Assembly: GCA_964419225.1 (NCBI GenBank)
Contig: CAYQPF010000243.1
Location: 1 to 5,657 of the forward strand
Length of the DNA stretch: 5,657 nt
Direction of reading: 5' to 3'
From: CAYQPF01 sp964419225
GTDB taxonomy: Bacteria > Cloacimonadota > Cloacimonadia > Cloacimonadales > CAYQPF01
A model generated the notes under the pieces. The model saw only the letters and a list, made by a program, of their open reading frames with translations, searched no databases and was not told the DNA's origin. Each line of letters begins with the position of its first letter. Positions within the stretch are counted from its first letter, which is position 1. Below, one piece after another: positions 1 to 5,657 of this stretch. A program made the position numbers and the translations under genes.

Positions 1-1
1 T

Positions 2-370
2 CAACATAAGACAAGTTCCGGATACATAAATGTATCTTCACCTGAGTGGACAGCATTGGACCTTCTGGCAAATACAAATAAATTAGGACTTAATCGAGTG
101 GTTACTGTCATCCAGGAATTGGCATCAGAAATTAAAGCCTCTAATCTTGCCAAAACTGCATCCAAATATGATAATATCTCCAATTTACAGCGTTTGGGAT
201 ACATTCTTGATAATATTTCTGGAGAGAATAAATTAGCCGATTCGTTGCATAAAGTATTGGAGAAAAAGGAATATAATTTAGTTTTACTATCTCCATTAAA
301 AAGGCGAAAAGGAGAAATAGATGAAAAATGGAGAGTGATAAAAAATATGGAAATTGAAAGTGACTTATGA
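2..370 (+). CDS. AbiEi-family type IV antitoxin, C-terminal part (5' end cut by window edge)
   Basis: The reading frame is open from the left edge to TGA at 368-370, giving 122 residues; the true start lies outside the window. The visible segment begins near TSSGYINVSSPEWTALDLL and continues GLNRVVTVIQEL. This resembles the C-terminal half of AbiEi antitoxins, where a 'Y-x-V-S-x-P-E-x-T-A-L-D-L' stretch precedes a 'GGLNRVATVL-EL' helix. In that family the N-terminal part is a winged-helix DNA-binding domain that represses the abiE promoter, and the protein counteracts AbiEii without forming a stable complex with it (type IV antitoxin). That N-terminal domain and the operator and promoter would lie upstream and cannot be examined here. 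The stop overlaps the next gene's start as ATGA, indicating translational coupling to the toxin. The internal TTG at 56 is not a credible start because the conserved stretch extends upstream of it. Assignment rests on motif memory plus the AbiEii partner. Confidence 0.8.
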   Translation, partial: QHKTSSGYINVSSPEWTALDLLANTNKLGLNRVVTVIQELASEIKASNLAKTASKYDNISNLQRLGYILDNISGENKLADSLHKVLEKKEYNLVLLSPLKRRKGEIDEKWRVIKNMEIESDL

Positions 371-1158
371 TACCACAAAGATACATAGAAGAATGGAAAA
401 TTTCTGCTCCGTGGCCTAATGATGCCCAGGTTGAGCAGGATCTAATAATAGCAAGAGCCTTAGTTGAAATTTTTTCCGATGACATGTTACGGGAATCGTT
501 GGCATTCAGAGGTGGTACAGCACTTCATAAACTCTATTTGCAACCTCAAACCCGCTATTCTGAAGATATTGATCTAGTGCAAATTAAGCCAGAACCCATA
601 AATCCGATACTTAAAAGAATAAGGGAGCGACTTTCGTTCATGGGGACAAAGAGAACCGTAAAACAACATATTCATAATAATACTATTGTTTACAGATTTG
701 AAACAGAAATACAGCCTATTATTAATATGAGATTAAAAATCGAGATCAATACTCGTGAACATTTTGATGTCTTAGGAATGAAACTTATTCCATATCAAGT
801 TAAAAACGGATGGTTTTCTGGTGAATGTAATTTGAATTGTTACGAATTGGAGGAGTTATTAGGAACGAAATTAAGAGCATTATATCAACGACGCAAAGGA
901 CGGGATTTGTTCGATTTATATTGGACTTTGAGCAATCATGAAATTGATGAAGAGAAAGTTGTTAGATGCTACAAAACGTACATGAAATACTCTGTGAAAC
1001 AACCACCTTCTATAAAGCAGTTTTTAGCAAACATCGAAGAGAAGATGACAGATATTGAGTTTATTCAGGATATCCATATAATCCTAAAACCGGGAGTTGA
1101 TTATAATAATGAGACTGCTTGGTCATTAGTGAACGAAAAGTTGATTAGTAAAATATAG
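367..1158 (+). CDS. AbiEii-family nucleotidyltransferase toxin (type IV TA)
   Basis: A complete 263-residue protein starting at an ATG that overlaps the antitoxin stop (ATGA). It shows the DNA polymerase beta-like nucleotidyltransferase signatures of AbiEii/AbiGii toxins. These are FRGGTALHKLY (residues 47-57, the GG/S-T motif), YSEDIDL (64-70, metal-binding D67 and D69), LKIEIN (123-128, the K-x-E strand expected to supply the third acidic residue, E126), and KLRALYQRRKGRDLFDLYW (168-186, the K...R-x-K-x-R-D-x-x-D-L motif IV). All expected catalytic and nucleotide-binding positions look intact, so the toxin is probably active. AbiE systems give abortive infection against phages and stabilise mobile DNA. 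Members of the wider family bind GTP or transfer nucleotides to tRNA; the substrate of this protein cannot be read from sequence. The next gene begins only 10 bases downstream, so abiE and CBASS may share a transcript. No signal peptide or membrane segment is apparent. Confidence 0.9.
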   Translation: MIPQRYIEEWKISAPWPNDAQVEQDLIIARALVEIFSDDMLRESLAFRGGTALHKLYLQPQTRYSEDIDLVQIKPEPINPILKRIRERLSFMGTKRTVKQHIHNNTIVYRFETEIQPIINMRLKIEINTREHFDVLGMKLIPYQVKNGWFSGECNLNCYELEELLGTKLRALYQRRKGRDLFDLYWTLSNHEIDEEKVVRCYKTYMKYSVKQPPSIKQFLANIEEKMTDIEFIQDIHIILKPGVDYNNETAWSLVNEKLISKI

Positions 1159-1168
1159 AAAAACACAT

Positions 1169-2164
1169 ATGGAACAAGAAGAACAAAAGACGTTTAAGAT
1201 TTTGTCAATCGATGGCGGCGGAATAAAAGGGATATATTCTTCTACAATTTTAGAAAAGTTCGAAGAAAAGTTTAGTTGTTGTATTTCTGATCATTTTGAT
1301 ATGCTATGTGGAACTTCTACAGGTGGATTAATTGCATTAGCCCTTTCTCTTAAAGTTCCTGCTAAAGTAATCTCTGATTTGTATTTGGAAAAAGGAAGAT
1401 TCATTTTTAATAGCAACATACTAAGTACTCTTAAACAAATACTCTGGGGCGGAAAATATTCAAATGAAAATTTAAAAATTTGCTTAAAAGAGATATTTGG
1501 TGATATAAAAATTGAAGAGAGTGAAAACCTTTTATGTATACCAGCGTTTAATTATACCGATTCAAATACTTGTGTGTTTAAATTTGACCATAAACATGGC
1601 AATTTAAGTAGGGATAATAAATTAAAATATATTGATGTTGCATTGGCAACTTCTGCGGCGCCAACATATTTCCCATTATGCCACATAAATGATTTATGTA
1701 AACAATACATCGATGGCGGATTATGGGCAAATAATCCAGCACTAGTTGGAGTGATAGAGGCATTATGTCACTTCGTTGGTCATACAAAAGCATATGACTC
1801 AATACAGATTCTATCAATTAGTAGTTTAGACCCATATAACGGAAATCCTATTCATAGTAACCTAAACCGCTCACTTATGAGGTGGGGAGCGAATATAAAA
1901 GACCCATTTTTTGATGGACAGAGTCATTTTGCAAATAATACCTTGAGATTGCTTCAAGATCACAGTGATATTAATATAAAATATGTGAGGATACCAAGTA
2001 CAAATCTTAGTGCAAAACAAAAAAGGCAAGTTGGAATGGATAAAGTCACGAAGAAGTGTTTGGAATTTATGAAAGGGCAAGGAGAATCTCAGGCTAGTTT
2101 ATGGTATAGAAAGACTGAAATTGAAAATTTCTTCAAAAAAACGAAAACATATAACACAAAATAA
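1169..2164 (+). CDS. capV: CBASS patatin-like phospholipase effector CapV
   Basis: A 331-residue patatin-like phospholipase with every catalytic element visible. The oxyanion-hole loop is DGGGIKG (residues 15-21). The nucleophile elbow is GTSTGG (48-53) with Ser50, and the dyad aspartate sits in YIDGGLWANNP (180-190) with Asp182 of the DGG motif. The segment ALATSAAPTYFP (158-169) is also typical of bacterial patatins. Length is close to other CapV proteins. No signal peptide or membrane span is seen, matching a cytosolic enzyme that attacks the inner membrane when switched on. In characterised CapV/DncV pairs the enzyme is activated by 3'3'-cGAMP and hydrolyses membrane phospholipids, killing the infected cell. 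The ligand here is inferred from the neighbouring DncV-like cyclase. The start ATG lies 10 bases after the AbiEii stop, has no Shine-Dalgarno sequence, and places the GGGxKG motif at the expected distance from the N-terminus. The stop is 7 bases before the cyclase start. Confidence 0.94.
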   Translation: MEQEEQKTFKILSIDGGGIKGIYSSTILEKFEEKFSCCISDHFDMLCGTSTGGLIALALSLKVPAKVISDLYLEKGRFIFNSNILSTLKQILWGGKYSNENLKICLKEIFGDIKIEESENLLCIPAFNYTDSNTCVFKFDHKHGNLSRDNKLKYIDVALATSAAPTYFPLCHINDLCKQYIDGGLWANNPALVGVIEALCHFVGHTKAYDSIQILSISSLDPYNGNPIHSNLNRSLMRWGANIKDPFFDGQSHFANNTLRLLQDHSDINIKYVRIPSTNLSAKQKRQVGMDKVTKKCLEFMKGQGESQASLWYRKTEIENFFKKTKTYNTK

Positions 2165-2171
2165 ATATATT

Positions 2172-3185
2172 ATGGCAAACAATCATGATCAATTTATTGC
2201 ATTCAATAGCACTATTGAAATATCAAGGTCAAAAAAGGAAACATTAAAAGGTAATAGAAAGACTCTTCGTGATGTCATCAAAAAATATTTTGATGATAAC
2301 AAACCAAACGAGATAAAACCGAGTTTTAGAAGCCAAGGGTCGTTTGTAATGAAGACAACCGTGAATCCTATTCCTCGATGGTCAGAGGATGATAAAAAAA
2401 ATTTATATAAATATGATGTAGATGATGGTGTTTATTTCATTGGAGAAGAAAAACATGATGATAGAAAGTCAATTAATACTTATCATGATTGGATATATGA
2501 TGCAGTAAAAGATCATACTGGTAAGGGTGCGGAAAAAAGAAATACTTGTGTCAGAGTTTTGTATGCGGATGGGCACCATATTGATTTGCCTATATATTAT
2601 AAAATGGATGAGAAAAATAGTATACCGGAGTTGGCACATAAATCTAAGGGTTGGATTGATAGCGATCCTAAAGAATTTTTTGAATGGTATAATAATCGTG
2701 TTGATGAAAAACAACAAATGAGAAGAATCGTGAGGTATTTAAAAGCATGGTGCGACTATCGAAATTTTCAACGTCCAGATGTAAAAATGCCTAGTGGCTT
2801 TATTATGACAATACTTGCTACCGAAAATTTTTCAAATAATAGTAGAGATGACATTGCTTTAAAAGAAACACTTGAGAAAATTCAATTAAAAATTGACAAA
2901 GATTATAGTGGAAAATTTGAATGTAAACGACCAACAACACCGAAAGGAGAAAATTTATTTGCCGAATTTAGCGATACAAGAAGAGATTATTTTTTGTCAC
3001 AGCTCAGAAGTTTCATTACTTCTGCTAGACAAGCGATAGAGGGGAATAACCCAAAAGAATCATGCTTAAAATGGCAGAAGCATTTTGGTGATCGTTTTTG
3101 TTGTTCAACTGCAAAAGATGAAGAGGAAGCAGCAAATAAGTATTCAAACCCAGCAATAATAACACAAAACGCAAAAAGTGCATAA
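2172..3185 (+). CDS. dncV: CBASS CD-NTase, DncV-like cyclic dinucleotide synthase
   Basis: A 337-residue cGAS/DncV-like nucleotidyltransferase. Visible catalytic features are SQGSFVMKT (residues 54-62, the GS motif), KYDVDDGVYF (80-89, metal-binding D82 and D84) and HIDLPIYY (136-143, third carboxylate D138). A helical region RYLKAWCDY (188-196) and MPSGFIMTILATENF (206-220) match the DncV/OAS-like core. V. cholerae DncV has a comparable 'D-L-D-D-G-V-Y' active site, so a cGAMP-type product is the first expectation; the actual product is unproven. The protein is roughly 100 residues shorter than V. cholerae DncV, with a shorter N-terminus and C-terminal half. An upstream in-frame ATG at 2121 would overlap capV by 44 bases. 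I chose ATG 2172, 7 bases after the capV stop, because the 17 extra residues are lysine-rich and look like read-through of the capV tail. The tail ends NAKSA; this C-terminus is the expected substrate of Cap2. The stop directly abuts the cap2 ATG. Confidence 0.93.
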   Translation: MANNHDQFIAFNSTIEISRSKKETLKGNRKTLRDVIKKYFDDNKPNEIKPSFRSQGSFVMKTTVNPIPRWSEDDKKNLYKYDVDDGVYFIGEEKHDDRKSINTYHDWIYDAVKDHTGKGAEKRNTCVRVLYADGHHIDLPIYYKMDEKNSIPELAHKSKGWIDSDPKEFFEWYNNRVDEKQQMRRIVRYLKAWCDYRNFQRPDVKMPSGFIMTILATENFSNNSRDDIALKETLEKIQLKIDKDYSGKFECKRPTTPKGENLFAEFSDTRRDYFLSQLRSFITSARQAIEGNNPKESCLKWQKHFGDRFCCSTAKDEEEAANKYSNPAIITQNAKSA

Positions 3186-4934
3186 ATGCCAATATTATCT
3201 CAAATATTAGATGATGTTTTTAAAAAATTATCTAGATTAGAAACTGTTTATAGGAGTCCAACAGATTGTGACCTTCCAAAGAAAACTTTTGCGGAAATTT
3301 GGAAGATTGAAGCAGAAGTGCAAACAAGTATCTTTCAAAAAGAGATAGAATTATATGTGGCATTTGATGAATTTTTCCCTTTATCAATTCCCCGGATTTA
3401 CTTAAGCCAAAAAAGTTTTGAAGAAGTCAAGTATATTCCTCATGTAGATAAAGAACGTTATATATGCACTTTTCACTCAGATACTTTAATATTGGATACA
3501 GAAAACCCTTTTGCTATCGTCCAAATTTGCTTAAAAAAAACAAAAAAAATTATCGAGGATGGTCTTGCTGGAACTAATCATGAAGAATTTAAAGATGAAT
3601 TAGGAGCTTATTGGACAGACAATAATGAATTTGAAATAATTCAATACCTTTCGTTGGGGTCTGATTTTAAAAAAGAATCTAAATATATTAAGATAGGTGA
3701 GCTTTGTCCCACATATAAACATATTAAATACATTCTTTATACAGACGAAATGGATTCAACCAAAAAAATGTTTATGGATTTTTTATCGAAGAAAGGGCAT
3801 AAATGGGTTGAAAGAAATGCTTTATTATTAGGAAATTATGAAATAGATTCTTGCCCTCCGTTTCCAGTAGACAATGAAGATGTACTCAAAACAATCAATT
3901 CATTATCTATAGATCTATACAAAAATTACATAAACTCAAAACAACTTGAAAAATACATCTTTTTTTTGGCCGATACATCTACTAAGCCGATACTGTTGGG
4001 ATGGAAACATAAAGCACTTAATACTCAGAGAAATGGTTACCGTCCAGGAATTTTAACTCCTTTTGATGTATTATCAAAATTTCAAAAAAAAGACAAAATT
4101 GAACGAATTATAGTAAATGAGTATAGTAATAATCTAATAGAAAATAGGACGAGTGGGATTGTCGGTAAGAAGTATAATTTTTTAATTGCAGGATTGGGAA
4201 GTATTGGCTCAAATTTAGTCTATTTCTTAAATGGAATGAATTTTCCAAATTATAAACTTATTGATGATGATTTTCTAAAACTAGAAAATATTGGACGTCA
4301 TCTTATGGGAATGGATAATATTCACACATATAAAACCGATGCCTTAAAATTATATTTAAAGAATATCCGGCCTGATCAAGATGTTATAGTAAAGCAATCT
4401 AAACTTGAATTTGTATTAACAAAAAATATTGATTTTTTCAATGATTGTACTTATGCTTTTATTGCAATCGGAAATCAAAACGTTGAACACCTGTTATTAA
4501 AAATGCAGAACGAGGGGCAGATTACAGTTCCTATGTTCATATTATGGGTAGAGCCATATGCTATTGGAGGTCATTGTATTTTTCTTCATCCTGATGACAA
4601 AGTTATTATTGAACAATTATATGAAAAAAATTTATATCGTTTCAATGTTATTGCATCCAGAGAATATTTTGATATCAATCCAAAGTTATCTAAACAAATA
4701 GCAGGATGTCAAACTTCCTTCACTCCTTATTCAGGAAACCATATAATAATGTTTCTATCCTCGATTTACAAATGGATAAATGACATAATACATAACGATG
4801 CCAGACAAAGTATGGCTATGCATTGGGTAGGTGACATAAATCTTGCTAAAGAGCTTGGTCTATCAATTAATGAACAATTTGAAAGAAGAGAATCGTACAG
4901 TAATAAGGTAATTTGTTTAAAAGATGATTATTAA
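3186..4934 (+). CDS. cap2: CBASS E2-E1 fusion ubiquitin-transferase-like protein Cap2
   Basis: A 582-residue two-domain protein. Residues about 1-150 look like an E2 (UBC-like) fold with PLSIPRIYL (65-73) and the candidate catalytic cysteine C94 in HVDKERYICTF (86-96). A linker of roughly 150-310 follows. Residues about 325-582 form a ThiF/E1 adenylation domain, with nucleotide-binding loop GLGSIGSN (336-343), the acidic patch LIDDDFLKLENIGR (358-371) holding the N-x-x-R motif (N368, R371), conserved K383 and candidate catalytic cysteine C508 in IAGCQTSFTPYSG. The usual ThiF aspartate after the fourth strand is replaced by AIGN (427-430). In studied type II CBASS, Cap2 adenylates the C-terminus of the CD-NTase, passes it through the E1 and E2 cysteines and conjugates it to cellular targets, raising cyclase output. 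The ATG touches the cyclase stop with no spacer, and the 3' end overlaps cap3 by 11 bases, so translation is probably coupled. The gene contains several 8-base homopolymer runs. Confidence 0.93.
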   Translation: MPILSQILDDVFKKLSRLETVYRSPTDCDLPKKTFAEIWKIEAEVQTSIFQKEIELYVAFDEFFPLSIPRIYLSQKSFEEVKYIPHVDKERYICTFHSDTLILDTENPFAIVQICLKKTKKIIEDGLAGTNHEEFKDELGAYWTDNNEFEIIQYLSLGSDFKKESKYIKIGELCPTYKHIKYILYTDEMDSTKKMFMDFLSKKGHKWVERNALLLGNYEIDSCPPFPVDNEDVLKTINSLSIDLYKNYINSKQLEKYIFFLADTSTKPILLGWKHKALNTQRNGYRPGILTPFDVLSKFQKKDKIERIIVNEYSNNLIENRTSGIVGKKYNFLIAGLGSIGSNLVYFLNGMNFPNYKLIDDDFLKLENIGRHLMGMDNIHTYKTDALKLYLKNIRPDQDVIVKQSKLEFVLTKNIDFFNDCTYAFIAIGNQNVEHLLLKMQNEGQITVPMFILWVEPYAIGGHCIFLHPDDKVIIEQLYEKNLYRFNVIASREYFDINPKLSKQIAGCQTSFTPYSGNHIIMFLSSIYKWINDIIHNDARQSMAMHWVGDINLAKELGLSINEQFERRESYSNKVICLKDDY

Positions 4935-5367
4935 TAGGTCTAAATATACTATTCGTATTTCAGAAAATGTACTGTCAATTTTAGAAAAATTTAAACAAAA
5001 TAAGTTCCAAAATGAGTCAGGAGGCATTATTTTAGGATCTGTTTATAATAATATTATCTATATCAAAAAGGTATCATTACCATCCAAATTTGACAAATCA
5101 TCTCGAAACACCTTCGATAGGGATAAAAAAATAGCTCAGATTATTGTCGATTTCGAATACTATAACTCCAAAGGAGAAATTATTTATTTAGGAGAATGGC
5201 ACACTCATCCAGAGAAAAATCCTTTACCGTCATATGTCGATACAAAGATGATAAAGCAACAGTATAAAGAGAATAAAATAAATGAGGATTTTTTAATTCT
5301 TTTAATACAAGGGACAGAGAGTTTATATGTTAGCTTATATAACGGGAATTCAATAATTGACAGATAA
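4924..5367 (+). CDS. cap3: CBASS JAMM/JAB-domain isopeptidase Cap3
   Basis: A compact 147-residue metalloprotease with a textbook JAMM motif: upstream glutamate E31 in ESGGIILG (31-38), then GEWHTHP (90-96) with zinc ligands H93 and H95, S103 and D106 in LPSYVDT, giving exactly H-x-H-x7-S-x2-D. The protein is essentially just the JAB domain. In type II CBASS, Cap3 is the deubiquitinase-like partner that cleaves CD-NTase-target conjugates made by Cap2, keeping priming in check. Start choice: ATG 4924 overlaps the last 11 bases of cap2 in the +1 frame and gives a normal N-terminal beta strand (MIINRSKYTIRIS) ahead of E31. No Shine-Dalgarno sequence is seen, so re-initiation after cap2 is likely. 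This is the last gene of the operon; a strong inverted repeat follows 61 bases after the stop. The motif and position leave little room for another identity, although related JAB proteases occur in other Bil and Pup-like systems. Confidence 0.93.
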   Translation: MIINRSKYTIRISENVLSILEKFKQNKFQNESGGIILGSVYNNIIYIKKVSLPSKFDKSSRNTFDRDKKIAQIIVDFEYYNSKGEIIYLGEWHTHPEKNPLPSYVDTKMIKQQYKENKINEDFLILLIQGTESLYVSLYNGNSIIDR

Positions 5368-5428
5368 TCTATAACTGTATAATTACGAAAATATTATTTT
5401 TAGTATATGTGTTTTAGGTTGAATAGAT

Positions 5429-5479
5429 TTAGTGCAAGGTGCAAGTATATATTTATATATAGCTTGCACCTTGCACTAA
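5429..5479. repeat. Long perfect inverted repeat (17-bp stem) built from a doubled heptamer; possible operon terminator
   Basis: Arms 5429-5445 and 5463-5479 are perfect reverse complements. Each arm contains two tandem copies of a heptamer: GTGCAAG at 5432-5438 and 5439-5445, and its complement CTTGCAC at 5463-5469 and 5470-5476. The TA-rich interior can extend the hairpin by six more A-T pairs (5446-5451 with 5456-5461) with a single bulged G at 5462 and a four-base loop. It lies 61 bases after the cap3 stop, a plausible place to end the CBASS transcript. No T-tract follows on either strand, so it is not a standard intrinsic terminator. It could instead stabilise the mRNA 3' end, or be a dispersed repeat or a protein-binding site. 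Confidence 0.8.
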
Positions 5480-5535
5480 TCATAATGTACTGAAATAAAA
5501 AGTTTTGGAAATTCTAAAAAGAAGAGTAATTTTGA

Positions 5536-5561
5536 ACCTAGAATAACATGTTCTTTTAGGT
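5536..5561. repeat. 26-bp near-perfect loop-free palindrome, operator- or recombination-site-like
   Basis: The dyad axis is between 5548 and 5549. Of 13 symmetric positions, 11 are Watson-Crick pairs, one is G/T (5541/5556) and one mismatches (5544/5553). The outer boxes are ACCTA (5536-5540) and TAGGT (5557-5561), and the core is AACATGTT (5545-5552). The absence of a spacer argues against an RNA hairpin and for binding by a dimeric protein or a crossover site. No cognate gene is visible, so its role is unknown. Confidence 0.5.
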
Positions 5562-5657
5562 ATTGAACCCACGGAAAAAACGACAAAAATTTCTGTGACC
5601 AATTCATGACCTATTGAAAATATGAAAAGGTAATTTATTGATATTAAGTTCGTCAGA

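Larger units (their letters stand above)
5368..5657. other. Noncoding tail after the CBASS operon, rich in short inverted and direct repeats
   Basis: No recognisable gene is seen on either strand. The tail contains the long inverted repeat 5429-5479 and the palindrome 5536-5561 (listed separately). There is also a smaller imperfect palindrome around AAATTT at 5583-5596 (6 of 7 positions paired), a direct repeat TTGAACC at 5532-5538 and 5563-5569, and near-identical boxes AGGTATTGAA (5558-5567) and ACCTATTGAA (5609-5618). A TGACC pair sits at 5596-5600 and 5607-5611, 11 bases apart, about one helical turn. A minus-strand frame (5480-5656) stays open to the right edge, but its translation is a low-complexity Phe/Ile/Ser mix with no recognisable motif. 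The region may be an intergenic control or recombination region of whatever lies to the right. Confidence 0.5.

Noticed and set aside
56..370. TTG at 56 as the start of a short antitoxin
   Set aside because: The frame is open to the window edge and the conserved segment YINVSSPEWTA lies upstream of the TTG, so the gene is simply cut by the window.
1..485. Minus-strand open frames opposite the antitoxin and toxin start
   Set aside because: They run antisense to genes with clear AbiEi/AbiEii motifs, and their translations are low-complexity Ser/Phe/Leu mixes without recognisable motifs.
2121..2171. Upstream ATG 2121 as start of the cyclase
   Set aside because: It would overlap capV by 44 bases and add a lysine-rich 17-residue stretch; ATG 2172 sits 7 bases after the capV stop, like the other tight junctions.
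2469..2721. Small open frames on both strands inside the cyclase gene
   Set aside because: They overlap the catalytic region of the CD-NTase in other frames and show no independent coding signal.
5388..5401. AAAATA-T-TATTTT followed by T as an intrinsic terminator after cap3
   Set aside because: The stem would be all A-T with a one-base loop, too weak to be credible.
5429..5479. CRISPR-like or tandem repeat array
   Set aside because: Only four heptamer copies arranged as one inverted repeat; there are no regularly spaced repeats with unique spacers and no cas genes.
5480..5656. Minus-strand frame open to the right edge, ending just beside the long inverted repeat, as the 3' end of a convergent gene
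   Set aside because: About 58 codons with a Phe/Ile/Ser-rich translation and no recognisable motif. The region is also full of palindromes; there is not enough support without sequence to the right.

Overview
The window is an AT-rich stretch (hand counts of sampled 60-base lines give roughly 20-42% GC) carrying six genes, all on the + strand and packed head to tail with junctions of -4, +10, +7, 0 and -11 bases. None of the start codons has a convincing Shine-Dalgarno sequence; the leaders are simply A/T-rich. Together with the protein families, this suggests a member of the Bacteroidota, but that assignment is an inference and no taxonomic marker gene is present.

Region 1 (2-1158) is a type IV toxin-antitoxin module of the AbiE kind: the C-terminal part of an AbiEi-family antitoxin, cut by the left edge, followed with an ATGA overlap by a complete AbiEii-family nucleotidyltransferase toxin.

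Region 2 (1169-5367) is a complete, apparently intact type II CBASS anti-phage operon in the order effector, cyclase, Cap2, Cap3. The patatin-like phospholipase (CapV type) has its GGGxKG, GTSTG and DGG motifs. The CD-NTase resembles DncV and has the GS and D-x-D...D catalytic set. The E2-E1 fusion Cap2 has both candidate catalytic cysteines. The JAMM isopeptidase Cap3 has a perfect H-x-H-x7-S-x2-D signature. The expected working model, from established knowledge of these families, has three parts. Cap2 joins the C-terminus of the cyclase to target molecules and primes it, and Cap3 reverses that linkage. On phage infection the primed cyclase makes a cyclic dinucleotide (3'3'-cGAMP for DncV/CapV pairs). 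The nucleotide activates the phospholipase, which degrades the inner membrane and kills the infected cell.

Region 3 (5368-5657) is a noncoding tail of about 290 bases with several inverted and direct repeats. It holds a 17-bp perfect stem built from a doubled heptamer (5429-5479), an almost perfect loop-free palindrome (5536-5561), and short repeated boxes toward the right edge. The first could end the operon's transcript. The others look like protein-binding or recombination sites, but no partner gene lies in the window.

The recognisable core is a known system. The less ordinary points are the AbiE module sitting only 10 bases before the CBASS genes in what looks like one transcription unit, the compact cyclase (337 residues) ending in alanine, and the repeat architecture after the operon.
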